Below are positions 1-7,738 of a DNA stretch of 36,222 bases, piece by piece. Source of the stretch: Rhodospirillaceae bacterium UBA6608. Its GTDB lineage: Bacteria; Pseudomonadota; Alphaproteobacteria; Rhodospirillales_A; Casp-alpha2. The stretch is from the NCBI GenBank assembly GCA_002433335.1, contig DJHY01000248.1, positions 1 through 36,222 of the forward strand, read 5' to 3'. Each line of letters opens with the position of its first letter. The first letter of the stretch is position 1. The notes beneath the pieces were generated by a model. That model made no database searches. It had not been told where the DNA came from and was given only the letters and a program-made list of their open reading frames with translations. The position numbers and the translations under genes were made by a program.

Positions 1-29
1 CGGAGGTTCGAATCCTCTCACTCCGACCA
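1..29 (+). tRNA. 3' end of a tRNA, probably tRNA-Pro (5' part outside window)
   Basis: The first 29 bases form the T-arm and acceptor end of a tRNA. The T-stem is 2-6 paired with 14-18, around the loop TTCGAAT at 7-13. The acceptor 3' strand CACTCCG is at 19-25, the discriminator A is at 26, and a genome-encoded CCA is at 27-29. The acceptor strand implies a 5' end of CGGAGTG. A tRNA starting with C1 and carrying discriminator A is typical of bacterial tRNA-Pro, but the anticodon lies outside the window, so the identity is inferred. Confidence 0.8.
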
Positions 30-57
30 ATTGAATCCCATATTCATATTGGGTCGC

Positions 58-92
58 ACGGCCGGTTCCTTTTGGAACCGGCCGTTGCCTTT
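58..92 (+). terminator. Rho-independent terminator after the tRNA
   Basis: A perfect 12-bp inverted repeat (58-69 paired with 74-85) encloses a TTTT loop and is followed by a short T-containing run (TTGCCTTTT). It lies about 30 bases beyond the tRNA CCA end, as expected for a tRNA transcript terminator. Confidence 0.75.
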
Positions 93-239
93 TGGGCGGT
101 CGGCTTGAACGGTCGGCTTGAAATGTGAAAAAGCGGGGCGGCCCGCTTTCGCTTCCTTCATTAATTGGCTAGGTTATCGCCCGTGAAGGGGGGAGCCATG
201 CTCCACATGAATATCGGAACGGCCCGTCAGGGACGCAGC

Positions 240-986
240 ATGACCAATTCCAATCTAACCCACCGCCGCCTGACGGCGCGCCCCGTCGTTGCGGCCTTGG
301 TGCTGGCGGCCGCTCTGCCCTTGCTCGGGGCTTGCGAGACGGCCAATAACGCCATGGACTCGGTGGCCAATGCGTCGCGCAGCGTGTGGGACACCGTGTC
401 CTCACCGTTTTCCCGCGGCGATGAAAAGACCCTGAGCCGCGATCCGACCCGCGAACGCCGCGAGGACGTGGAAAAGTGGGAGCGCATTCGCGGTTCCGAC
501 GACCCGACCGTGTTCCAGACCTTCATCGAGACCTATCCGGACAGCGCGCTGAGCCATCTGGCGCGCCGCCGCCTGGCGACCCTGCAGCCGACCCAGGACA
601 TGCAGGTTCCGTCGACCTATGCCACCGAGCAGCCGAAGCCGCCGACCACCCATCACCTGGCCGGTCAGGTCATGCCCCCGCCGGCGCCGCCGGGCCAATT
701 CCCGGCACCCTGGATTCTGGGACGATGGGCGATCGATTGTTCGCAAAGCCAGGGCGGCAGCGGCGTGACCTACAACCAGGTCGATGCCAATACGGTGCGG
801 GTCATCCGCGACGACGGCAGTTCCGCCACCTACACCATTCGGCGTGAAAACGATGTGATGGTTCTGGAGGCCGATGGCCGCATTTATCAGGACAAGATCG
901 TCAGCGCGACCGAACTGCGGTCTTACGCCGTCAAATACAAAGACCAATGGCACGAGGTCGATCTGACCTATCGCAAGTGCGATTGA
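240..986 (+). CDS. Outer-membrane-type lipoprotein of unknown function
   Basis: A 248-residue protein with a lipoprotein signal: a basic n-region, a hydrophobic stretch at residues 16-29 and the lipobox LGAC with Cys32. The Cys is followed by Glu, not Asp, so there is no inner-membrane retention signal by the enterobacterial rule. Residues about 80-120 hold a helical segment with the pattern FxxFIxxYPxSxxxxxARxRL, seen in many alphaproteobacterial envelope and caspase-associated proteins. The C-terminal 90 residues look like a compact beta domain starting with PWILGRW. It has one Cys near its start and one at its end (RKCD), possibly a disulfide. The ATG at 240 gives a normal-length signal peptide. 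An ATG at 198 has a stronger ribosome binding site (GGGGGGAG) and would add 14 residues, so the start is uncertain. No specific function is recognised. Confidence 0.8.
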   Translation: MTNSNLTHRRLTARPVVAALVLAAALPLLGACETANNAMDSVANASRSVWDTVSSPFSRGDEKTLSRDPTRERREDVEKWERIRGSDDPTVFQTFIETYPDSALSHLARRRLATLQPTQDMQVPSTYATEQPKPPTTHHLAGQVMPPPAPPGQFPAPWILGRWAIDCSQSQGGSGVTYNQVDANTVRVIRDDGSSATYTIRRENDVMVLEADGRIYQDKIVSATELRSYAVKYKDQWHEVDLTYRKCD

Positions 987-1041
987 CCGTCCCGAGCGGC
1001 ATTCCAGCCGCTACTCGTTAGCCGCAAAACAATAAAAGAAA

Positions 1042-1067
1042 CCCCGGCCCGCTGACGCGGACCGGGG
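1042..1067 (+). terminator. GC-rich hairpin after the lipoprotein gene
   Basis: CCCCGG-x-CCGC pairs with GCGG-x-CCGGGG around a TGAC loop, with one mismatch. It lies 55 bases beyond the stop codon. The following sequence is not T-rich, so this may protect the mRNA 3' end rather than terminate efficiently. Confidence 0.4.
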
Positions 1068-1127
1068 CCGTGGGTTTGCCAATCCTTGGGGTTGGATCGG
1101 GCGTAATGCCCTAACGAATAATTTGTA

Positions 1128-1232
1128 TTAACGCGGGTCCTTGGTGCAGCTGACCCCGTACATCACCGCAATGGCGAAGGCGGCAGCAGCGCCGATGCAA
1201 ACACCTAGAAAAATCATGCTCCCAGTCGTCAT
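1128..1232 (-). CDS. 34-residue single-span membrane miniprotein, unknown
   Basis: A short reading frame of 34 codons runs from an ATG at 1232 to a TAA at 1128. It starts MTTGSMIFLG, continues as one hydrophobic, Ala-rich segment (about residues 6-27), and ends in a short polar tail with a Cys and the charged end TKDPR. This is the layout of a small inner-membrane protein. A G-rich element (GGGGGA) sits 9 bases before the ATG. Upstream lies a perfect FNR/FixK box at 1296-1309 with a -10-like element at the expected distance, which is the main argument that it is expressed. Small subunits of terminal oxidases are similar in size and regulation, but I do not recognise the sequence as CydX, CcoQ or CcoS, so I leave it unnamed. 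It could be non-coding. Confidence 0.55.
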   Translation of the reverse strand: MTTGSMIFLGVCIGAAAAFAIAVMYGVSCTKDPR

Positions 1233-1269
1233 CTTTGGATGTCCCCCGTTAATCGGTTAATGCAGGGAC

Positions 1270-1309
1270 TTTATGGGGGCAGGGACACCCCGGCATTGAT
1301 CTAGATCAA
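1270..1309 (-). promoter_or_regulatory. FNR/FixK-type box with class II promoter spacing
   Basis: TTGATCTAGATCAA at 1296-1309 is a perfect 14-bp palindrome and an exact match to the FNR/FixK/Anr consensus TTGAT-N4-ATCAA. On the minus strand, CATAAA (1275-1270) resembles a -10 element. Its centre is 30 bases from the box centre, the arrangement of a promoter activated from about -41.5. Transcription would start near 1261 and leave a leader of about 30 bases before the ATG at 1232. In the plus direction no comparable -10 is seen, although the box could also influence the gene at 1494. Confidence 0.7.
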
Positions 1310-1316
1310 CGCCGGA

Positions 1317-1345
1317 GAATTCCTGGGAATTTCCTGAATTTTCCC
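1317..1345. repeat. Three tandem GAATT-type repeats, period about 10 bp
   Basis: GAATTCCTG (1317-1325), GAATTTCCTG (1327-1336) and GAATTTTCCC (1336-1345) follow one another with a period of about 10 bp, one DNA helical turn. They lie between the FNR box and the DnaA-like pair in a non-coding stretch, so they could be protein binding sites. Chance is not excluded. Confidence 0.4.
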
Positions 1346-1374
1346 GCCAATGGCGCAAATTCGGGCGCAGCCAC

Positions 1375-1395
1375 ATATCCACAAGCTGTGAATAA
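1375..1395. promoter_or_regulatory. Inverted pair of DnaA-box-like 9-mers
   Basis: ATATCCACA (1375-1383) and TGTGAATAA (1387-1395, reverse complement TTATTCACA) face each other across a 3-bp spacer. The second matches the DnaA consensus TTATNCACA exactly and the first has one mismatch. They sit about 100 bp upstream of the gene at 1494. This is more likely a regulatory or titration site than an origin, because no clustered AT-rich unwinding region or typical origin genes are present. Confidence 0.45.
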
Positions 1396-1493
1396 CCCCG
1401 GCGCCTAAAGACTCCGTGGCGGCGGTGGGTTCGGGTACACTCCCCCGCGTGGAAAAGCCGCTCAACGGCGGGCGGATCGAAGAGGTTATCGTC

Positions 1494-2729
1494 ATGCGCA
1501 ATGTCGCTATCGGTATCGTCGCGGGCTTGGTCATCGGCATCGTTCTTGGGGTGTCCGTGATCGCCCCCCGCCTCAAGGCGCCGGACCATCAAGCAAACGC
1601 AGCCCCCGTGACCGGCGCGCCCGAGGCCGTCGCCGCGCCCGCCGCCGATCAGGCCGCGCAAGCCACGCCGGCCGCCGCTGCGCCGGAAGCCACACCCGCG
1701 AGTGCGCCGACGCCCCCCGTCGAACAAGCCGAAAACCTGTTGGCCCCCGCGGCACCGCCGCCACCGGCCGTGCGCTGGCGTATGGAAAGCGCCTTCGCCA
1801 GCGTCTTGCCGCAACTGGGCGCGCAAGCCAAGCGGGTCGAGACCGAGATCTGGCGCGTTTCCGCCGGGGGCATGGAAATCGATTTTCACGAGCCCGGCAC
1901 CCTGGTGCCCGACGCCGACATGATCGCCGCGGTCAAAAGCGGTGAGATTGATGCCGCCTTCGTCTCGCCCGACAGTTGGCCCGCCGACGTTCCCGCCCTG
2001 CAATTATTCGGGGCCGTACCGTTCGGCCCCCGGGCCGAGGAATATCTGGCCTGGCTCTATTTCGGCGGCGGGGAAAAATTGCTCGATAAGTTGGCGGAAA
2101 AGGTCGGCCTGCGGATCGTCGTCTGCGGCTTGGTCTCGCCCGAAGGGGCCGGATGGTATCGCCGCCCCCTGACCACGGTCGAGGACCTGAAGGGTCTGCG
2201 CGTGCGCATGACCGGCCTAGGCGCGCAGGTCATGAGCCGCCTGGGCGTGAAGACCGTCAGCTTGAACGAAGGCGATATCTTCCATGCCTTGGAAACGGGG
2301 GCGATCGACGCCGCCGAATATTCCATGCCCGCGATCGACGTCCAATTGGGCCTGCATCGCATGGCGCGGAACTATTACTTCCCCGGCTGGCACCAACCGG
2401 CGACCCTGCTGGCCCTGGCCATCAACCCGGATCGTTGGGCGGGCTTGAGCCCGGTGCAGCGTTCGCAGCTTAAATCCGTCTGCGGCGACAACGTTCGACA
2501 CGGCTTGGCCGAGGGCGAGGCATCGCAATACCGCGCCCTGCTGCGGCTGACCAAGGAAGGCGTGACCGTACGGCGCTGGCCGCGCGAAATTCTCGATAAA
2601 CTGTCCGTCGCCTGGCGCGACATCGCCAAGGAAACGGCTAAGGGCGACAAGGATTTCGCCCGCGTGTGGAAATCGCTGGAACGGTTCCGCAAGGATTACG
2701 CCGTGTGGCGGGATTTGGACGGGCGCTAA
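1494..2729 (+). CDS. TRAP-type solute-binding protein (DctP family), membrane-anchored
   Basis: A 411-residue protein. Residues 5-24 are a hydrophobic segment without a clear AxA cleavage site, so the protein is probably anchored. Residues about 25-93 are an Ala/Pro/Gln-rich linker. From WRMES at about 95 to the end it is a DctP-family periplasmic binding domain, with the conserved hinge-region pattern LKGLRVRMTGLGAQVMSRLG and the following GAIDAAEYSMP stretch that contacts ligand in the family. DctP proteins capture carboxylates or similar solutes for TRAP permeases. No DctQ/DctM pair of the DctP type is adjacent; the only permease nearby is the TAXI-type fusion at 5079. The ATG at 1494 has GAGG 8 bases upstream, and the open frame extends upstream without a better start. 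It might instead be a sensor or scaffold using the binding fold. Confidence 0.8.
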   Translation: MRNVAIGIVAGLVIGIVLGVSVIAPRLKAPDHQANAAPVTGAPEAVAAPAADQAAQATPAAAAPEATPASAPTPPVEQAENLLAPAAPPPPAVRWRMESAFASVLPQLGAQAKRVETEIWRVSAGGMEIDFHEPGTLVPDADMIAAVKSGEIDAAFVSPDSWPADVPALQLFGAVPFGPRAEEYLAWLYFGGGEKLLDKLAEKVGLRIVVCGLVSPEGAGWYRRPLTTVEDLKGLRVRMTGLGAQVMSRLGVKTVSLNEGDIFHALETGAIDAAEYSMPAIDVQLGLHRMARNYYFPGWHQPATLLALAINPDRWAGLSPVQRSQLKSVCGDNVRHGLAEGEASQYRALLRLTKEGVTVRRWPREILDKLSVAWRDIAKETAKGDKDFARVWKSLERFRKDYAVWRDLDGR

Positions 2730-2738
2730 GCCGCCTCT

Positions 2739-2764
2739 CCTAACCAGCTGCCCTAACCAGCTGC
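2739..2764. repeat. Perfect 13-bp tandem duplication at the 3' ends of two convergent genes
   Basis: CCTAACCAGCTGC occurs twice in a row (2739-2751 and 2752-2764). The second copy contains the TAG stop and last codons of the minus-strand DUF2336 gene. The first copy fills most of the gap to the neighbouring stop codon. It looks like a recent slippage duplication that left both reading frames intact. Confidence 0.7.
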
Positions 2765-3907
2765 CGACGAAGACCCGCCGTCGCCCAAGACATCGGACGG
2801 CAGTTCGTCCATCTTGGTCAGCAGATATTCCAAATCCGACGATTCGAACTCGACACCCAGGTCGTCGTATTGGGTCATGATCCGCTCGATCATGCGCCGG
2901 GCATAGCGTTCCCGGTCGTTTTCGCCGCCGTCCATTTCCGTCTCGCGGCTGACGTCCAGCGCCGCCCGCACGGCCATGAACTGGGCCGGGGGCAATTTCG
3001 CCTTGTCGAACACCGCCCGCAGGCCGAGCGGCCCCCGGTCGTGAATCAGACGGCGGGCGTTGTCCAGGGTCACGCCCGACAGATGCGCCATGGCGCATTC
3101 AAAGAATGTGATGTCGCCCATGCACAGGGCCCGCATGATGATCGAAGACGTCAGGCGCCCGTTGTCCGACAGCTGACGGACAAGAGCCATCACGTCGTCG
3201 ACGCCGGAATCGGACGACAGGCTGATCGTCGCCCGTTCGCGCGACTTCAGAATGATATCGGTCGCCAGACCGGCGGGAAGCTCATGGCGTTTGACCAGTT
3301 CTTCGCGCAGATTTTCCGAAACCAGGGCGACCAGCCGCTCCGACACCGTGACCGGCAGCGACGAGCGATTGACCATGGCCGACTGCACCCCGGCGCGGTC
3401 GCCGAAATCGTCCACTACCTTTTGGAAGGTCTGCTCGGATATGGCCGCGCCCTCGTTGGACACCAGGCGCGTAACCGCCGCCTCGTTCCCGGTTTCGACC
3501 AGGGCTTCGGACAGGGCTTCAGAGACCTGCGCCCGACCGGCGATGGCTTCCTGCTTGGCCGGGTCTTGCGAACCGATGATCGCCATCAGGTCGGCATCGT
3601 TCAAAACCTGGGAAAACTCGATCATCGGCAGGGCGACCTGATCGACGTCGTTGGCCAAGGCCACCGCCACGTCGTGCGGTACGTTGCCGTTCTGCTTGAG
3701 GTTTTCCGTCAGCGCCTGACGAACGCGCACTTCCGCATCCTTGACCATCAGACGGAAGATTTCTTCGGCTAGGGCCCGCTCGCTTGCGCTCAAATCCGCC
3801 GGATCGAAGGCACCCGCGACTTTGGCCGCGGTCGCGGCACGGGTACCCGGCGTGGGATCGGACAACAGTTTCGCGACGTCCGCTTGGCTTAATTTATTGG
3901 CCGGCAT
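2753..3907 (-). CDS. DUF2336 domain-containing protein
   Basis: A 384-residue, largely alpha-helical acidic protein without signal peptide or membrane segments. It matches the alphaproteobacterial DUF2336 family: an N-terminal region with HEAT-like helices (LSDPTPGTRAATA, VRVRQALTENLK) and a central conserved region around LSVRL-like helices and the CMGDITFFECAMAHLSG stretch. The function of this family is not established; the repeat-like helices suggest protein binding. I chose the ATG at 3907 (MPANKLSQAD) because the longer frame to 3970 has no ribosome binding site; GGAG lies 12 bases before 3907. The gene is convergent with the TRAP binding protein and divergent from the cytochrome c gene, with a 220-bp intergenic region that must hold both promoters. 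Confidence 0.8.
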   Translation of the reverse strand: MPANKLSQADVAKLLSDPTPGTRAATAAKVAGAFDPADLSASERALAEEIFRLMVKDAEVRVRQALTENLKQNGNVPHDVAVALANDVDQVALPMIEFSQVLNDADLMAIIGSQDPAKQEAIAGRAQVSEALSEALVETGNEAAVTRLVSNEGAAISEQTFQKVVDDFGDRAGVQSAMVNRSSLPVTVSERLVALVSENLREELVKRHELPAGLATDIILKSRERATISLSSDSGVDDVMALVRQLSDNGRLTSSIIMRALCMGDITFFECAMAHLSGVTLDNARRLIHDRGPLGLRAVFDKAKLPPAQFMAVRAALDVSRETEMDGGENDRERYARRMIERIMTQYDDLGVEFESSDLEYLLTKMDELPSDVLGDGGSSSAAG

Positions 3908-4127
3908 GAGGTTACAACGCTCCTTATCACAGTGCGGAAACGGTTCCGCGACTGCGCCCACGACATCCATGCGGCGGGGATTATAGTGCGGATCACCCGT
4001 CGAATGAAATCCTCTCGACCGGAAAAGGGCTTAGGCGATTGCGCTTCGGGCCCGCGATGAAGATAATGCGCCCGATCCTGGGACGAAATCCCCCCCTCCT
4101 CCAACGCAAGATGGAAGGTTTGAACCC

Positions 4128-4541
4128 ATGAAGCATACCCCCCTGATGGCCGCCGTTTTGGCCGGTGTGACGGTGTCGATGCTGGCAGCCGCCACGCCCG
4201 TCAAAGCCGATGCCGGCGCCTTCAAGAAGAATCGCTGCGCCCAGTGCCACACCGTTTCCGGCAAACACACGATCGGCCCGTCCCTGAAGGGCGTGATCGG
4301 CCGCAAGGCCGGAACCGCCGAGGGTTACAAGGCCTCGCGCTATTCCAAGTCGATGATCGCGGCCGGTGAAAAGGGCTTGGTCTGGGACGCCAAGTCGCTG
4401 GACGCCTATTTGACCAATCCCAAGCAGTTCCTGCGGGATTACCTGGGCGATCCGAAGGCCACGACCAAAATGGCCTATCCCGGTTTGAAGAAAGAAGACC
4501 AACGCAAGATGGTCATCGATTATCTGACCGAACAGAAGTGA
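4128..4541 (+). CDS. Periplasmic class I c-type cytochrome (cytochrome c2-like)
   Basis: A 137-residue monohaem cytochrome c with a Sec signal peptide cleaved after VKA (about residue 27). The haem-binding motif is CAQCH at residues 37-41, where His41 is the proximal ligand, and the probable distal ligand is Met115 in TKMAYPG. The sequence between them (GPSLKGVIGRKAG, then YKASRYSKSM) is typical of cytochrome c2 and the mitochondrial-type family, which shuttle electrons from the bc1 complex to terminal oxidases or reaction centres. The length is normal. A ribosome binding site GGAAGG precedes the ATG. It is monocistronic, ending at a strong terminator. Confidence 0.92.
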   Translation: MKHTPLMAAVLAGVTVSMLAAATPVKADAGAFKKNRCAQCHTVSGKHTIGPSLKGVIGRKAGTAEGYKASRYSKSMIAAGEKGLVWDAKSLDAYLTNPKQFLRDYLGDPKATTKMAYPGLKKEDQRKMVIDYLTEQK

Positions 4542-4578
4542 TCGCCGCCCCGCGCACGCGGGACAGCAGACAAAAAAC

Positions 4579-4617
4579 AACCGCCGCCCAGGCCTTGCCG
4601 GGCGGCGGTTCGCTTTT
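4579..4617. terminator. Strong terminator between cytochrome c and UspA genes, probably bidirectional
   Basis: AACCGCCGCCC (4579-4589) pairs perfectly with 4600-4610. On the plus side CGCTTTTT follows. On the minus strand the hairpin is followed by GTTTTTTG, so the structure can stop both convergent transcripts. Confidence 0.85.
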
Positions 4618-4631
4618 TGGCGATAGCAAGC

Positions 4632-5060
4632 CTAGTGAACGATCAAAACCGATTGCTGGGCATGCCGTACGATATGGGCGGTGTTCGGGCCGACCTCATA
4701 GGTCTCGCCGTCGTCTGCCCGCCGCGCCGAAAGGACCAACAGGTCACAGGCGATCTCGCCCGAGACCCGCAGGATTTCCTCATAGGCCCGGCCATGGCCG
4801 ACGATATGCTGGACCTTGATATCGTCCGGGATATTCTCCGTAACCCAGGCATGTAGGCGGGCGTTCGCTTCGTCCAGGGCCTTTTTCTCAAAACCCTTGG
4901 GAAAGAAGCTGGCGACCAGGGTCATGCCGAAATCAGGCACCACGGCCATGACGTGGAGATTAGCGCCAAAGGCCTTGGCCAGATCAACCGCCTGGGGTGC
5001 TGCGCGATCCCAGGTCGAGGAGTCCTCAAGATCGATGGCGATCAGAATGTCCTTGTACAT
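4632..5060 (-). CDS. Universal stress protein, UspA family
   Basis: A 142-residue single-domain Usp protein: the first beta strand MYKDILIAIDL, a central helix-strand region with GHGRAYEEI, and the C-terminal nucleotide-binding loop and strand VGPNTAHIVRHAQQSVLIV. The loop has the GPN-x-A form rather than the textbook G-2x-G-9x-GS, as in a subgroup of Usp proteins often linked to transporters. It lies 18 bp after the TRAP permease gene on the same strand, with a good GGGAGG ribosome binding site, so it is probably co-transcribed. In Halomonas the Usp protein TeaD binds ATP and modulates a TRAP transporter; a similar role here is inference from position. Confidence 0.9.
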   Translation of the reverse strand: MYKDILIAIDLEDSSTWDRAAPQAVDLAKAFGANLHVMAVVPDFGMTLVASFFPKGFEKKALDEANARLHAWVTENIPDDIKVQHIVGHGRAYEEILRVSGEIACDLLVLSARRADDGETYEVGPNTAHIVRHAQQSVLIVH

Positions 5061-5078
5061 AACTGACTATCCTCCCCC

Positions 5079-7670
5079 TTAAGCCCGAGCAGCCGCCATC
5101 TGACGTTGGCGGCCCTTTTGTAGGAACACGACCAGCGCCAGCAGCAGCAGGGCGGGAATGTACATCAAATGCTTGGGCAGGCGATCGGCTTCGCGTTCGA
5201 TGGAAACGATCTCCCAATCAAAGTCGATCTTCTGCTTTTCGGCGGCACTGCCGAACACGACGACGTCGACCAGTTTCTTGTCGCCTTCGTCCCGCAATTC
5301 CAGACCAGCGTACTTCAACCGCTCGATCCCCGGCGCCTTCGGCCCCACGGGTAGCATCACGGTCTTGTCGACCGCGTCGCCTTCGAGGGTTTGACCGGCA
5401 ACGCGGATACGGATCTGCGAGTCGGCGGGCATGACCTCGGCGACCTGTTCGATCTTCGCGGCGGGCACGGATTCCAGCGGCGGCACGATCATGTCCATCC
5501 AGAACCCGGGTCGGAACAAGGTGAACGCGACCAGCAACAGGGCCGCCGTCTCCCAGGCCTTGCTCTTGACCAGGAAGAAGCCCTGCGTCGCCGCCGCGAA
5601 CAGCAGCACCGCGATCACCGCCGTCACGATCACCAGGATCAGGTGGAACGGCCCTTCGATCCCGATCATCAGCAACTCGGTGTTGAAGATGAACATGAAC
5701 GGCAGGACCGCCGTGCGGATATCGTAGGTAAAGCCCTGAATACCGGTCTTGATCGGATCGCCGCCGGAAATCGCCGCCGCCGCATAGGCCGCCAAGCCCA
5801 CCGGCGGCGTGTCATCCGCCAGGATACCAAAGTAAAACACGAACAGATGCACCGCGATCAGCGGCACGATCAGGCCGTTGTTGGCGCCCACGGTGACGAT
5901 GACCTGGGCCATCAGGGACGACACGACGATGTAGTTGGCCGTGGTCGGCAGGCCCATGCCGAGAACGATGCAAGACACCGCCGTCAGCAACAACAGGATG
6001 ATCAGGTTGCCGCCGGACAGGATTTCCATGGCTTCGGTGATGACCTGGCTGATCGGCGTCAGGGTCACGGCGCCGACGACGATGCCCGCCGCCGCCGTGG
6101 CGACGCCGATGCCGACCATGTTGCGCGAGCCGTTCATCATGCCTTCGATCAGATCGTCGAAGCTCTGCCGCCATTGCGCCGGGCCTACATCCTTGCCGCG
6201 GAAATAGGCCTGCAACGGGCGCTGGGTCAGCAGCATGAAGAACTTGAGCACGACCGCCCAAAAGGCGCTCAGCCCCGGCGAGAATCGCTCGACCAGCAGG
6301 CACCACATCAGCAAGCCGACCGGCAGAAGGTAGTACAGCCCGGACTTAACCGTCGGGCCCGGTTCCGGCAGAACCTCGACCGATTCCATGATGCCCAATT
6401 CATCGTAATTGGCCGAGAAACGAACCAAGGCGACATAGGCCGCGACCAGGATCACGGCGGCGATCCACGGCGTGGCATCGCCCATCGTTTCCTTGGTCCA
6501 ACCGAAGCCGTAATAAACGGCCGCCCCCAGGGCGATCATGCCGACGGGCACGGTCGTCCAGACGACCAGACGCTGCGCCAGGGTCGGTTTGTTGAGGCGC
6601 GGCAGCCCTTCCATCCCGGCCTTGGAGGCCTCCAGATGGACGATATACACCAGCGCGATATAGGAAATGATCGCCGGCAGGAATGCATGCTTGATCACGT
6701 CGACATAGGAAATGCCGACGTATTCGACCATCAGAAACGCCGCCGCCCCCATGACCGGCGGGGTCAGCTGACCATTGGTCGAGGATGCGACCTCGACCGC
6801 GCCCGCTTTCTCTGCCGAGAAGCCGACCTTGCGCATCAGCGGGATGGTGAACACACCGGTCGTCACCACGTTGGCGATGGACGAGCCGGAAATCAGGCCG
6901 GTCATGGCCGAGGACACGACCGCAGCCTTGGCTGGGCCGCCCCGGAAATGCCCCATCAAGGCGAACGAGACCTGAATGAAATAGTTGCCGGCGCCGCCCT
7001 TTTCCAAAAGGCCGCCGAACAACACGAAGATGAACACCAGCGAGGTCGACACCCCGAGCGCGACACCAAACACCCCTTCCTGGGTAATCCAAAGATGGGA
7101 CATGGCGCGATCAATGCTGGCGCCCTTCCACCTAAGGACGTCCGGCGCATATTCCCCGAAGAAGATATAGACCAGGAAAACCGAAGCCACGATGACCAGC
7201 GGCAGGCCCAGGGCACGGCGCGCGGCCTCAAGCAACAGGGCGATCCCGATGAACGAATGCACCAGATCCGCCGTGGTCGGCAGGCCCGGGCGCTCGGCGA
7301 TGGCGTTGGCGAAGACGGCGAGGTAAAGCGCGCACCAGGCCGCAACGGCGGCCAGGACCCAATCGAGAATGGGGATGCGATCACGTGGCGAATTCTTGGT
7401 CGCCGGAAAAATCAGAAACGTCAGAAAAATTGCAAAAGCCAAATGGGCGGGACGCGTATGCGTATTGGTCAGCAACGGAATGTAATGCGCGGCATAGATC
7501 GGCAGCGGCGACGCGATCCACACCTGGAACACCGCCCAAGCCAGCAAAATACCCGCGATGATCTTGGCGACCGGCGGCCCCGGATCACGCGCCCCGGTTT
7601 CAGCGGCGGCGACGATATCGTCAGCGGCGTCGCGGTCGGCAACCTCATTGCCCTGAGTTTGCTCACTCAT
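5079..7670 (-). CDS. TRAP transporter fused permease, 4TM/12TM type (TAXI-associated), with DUF3394
   Basis: An 863-residue inner-membrane protein with many hydrophobic segments. The N-terminal third carries the small DctQ-like part fused to the large DctM-like part. The DctM signature is visible around GGPAKAAVVSSAMTGLISGS and in the later GLPTTANYIV stretch. The C-terminal 170 residues include an extramembrane beta-rich region (about 740-835) of the DUF3394 type and a last membrane span. Fused permeases of this type work with TAXI binding proteins and use an ion gradient to import small organic anions; the substrate cannot be read from the sequence. The start at 7670 has AGGGGA 8 bases upstream. 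The gene follows the TAXI gene at 7780 across a strong hairpin and precedes a UspA gene. Confidence 0.93.
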   Translation of the reverse strand: MSEQTQGNEVADRDAADDIVAAAETGARDPGPPVAKIIAGILLAWAVFQVWIASPLPIYAAHYIPLLTNTHTRPAHLAFAIFLTFLIFPATKNSPRDRIPILDWVLAAVAAWCALYLAVFANAIAERPGLPTTADLVHSFIGIALLLEAARRALGLPLVIVASVFLVYIFFGEYAPDVLRWKGASIDRAMSHLWITQEGVFGVALGVSTSLVFIFVLFGGLLEKGGAGNYFIQVSFALMGHFRGGPAKAAVVSSAMTGLISGSSIANVVTTGVFTIPLMRKVGFSAEKAGAVEVASSTNGQLTPPVMGAAAFLMVEYVGISYVDVIKHAFLPAIISYIALVYIVHLEASKAGMEGLPRLNKPTLAQRLVVWTTVPVGMIALGAAVYYGFGWTKETMGDATPWIAAVILVAAYVALVRFSANYDELGIMESVEVLPEPGPTVKSGLYYLLPVGLLMWCLLVERFSPGLSAFWAVVLKFFMLLTQRPLQAYFRGKDVGPAQWRQSFDDLIEGMMNGSRNMVGIGVATAAAGIVVGAVTLTPISQVITEAMEILSGGNLIILLLLTAVSCIVLGMGLPTTANYIVVSSLMAQVIVTVGANNGLIVPLIAVHLFVFYFGILADDTPPVGLAAYAAAAISGGDPIKTGIQGFTYDIRTAVLPFMFIFNTELLMIGIEGPFHLILVIVTAVIAVLLFAAATQGFFLVKSKAWETAALLLVAFTLFRPGFWMDMIVPPLESVPAAKIEQVAEVMPADSQIRIRVAGQTLEGDAVDKTVMLPVGPKAPGIERLKYAGLELRDEGDKKLVDVVVFGSAAEKQKIDFDWEIVSIEREADRLPKHLMYIPALLLLALVVFLQKGRQRQMAAARA

Positions 7671-7738
7671 GTTGTCATCCCCTTGCTTTCCCCCTGCATG
7701 ACACGCCGAAGGGGCGCCCCCCGCAGATACAGTCGAAA

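Noticed and set aside
1317..1395. Replication origin
   Set aside because: Only two DnaA-like boxes are present, with no AT-rich unwinding element or origin-linked genes such as dnaA, gidA or hemE.
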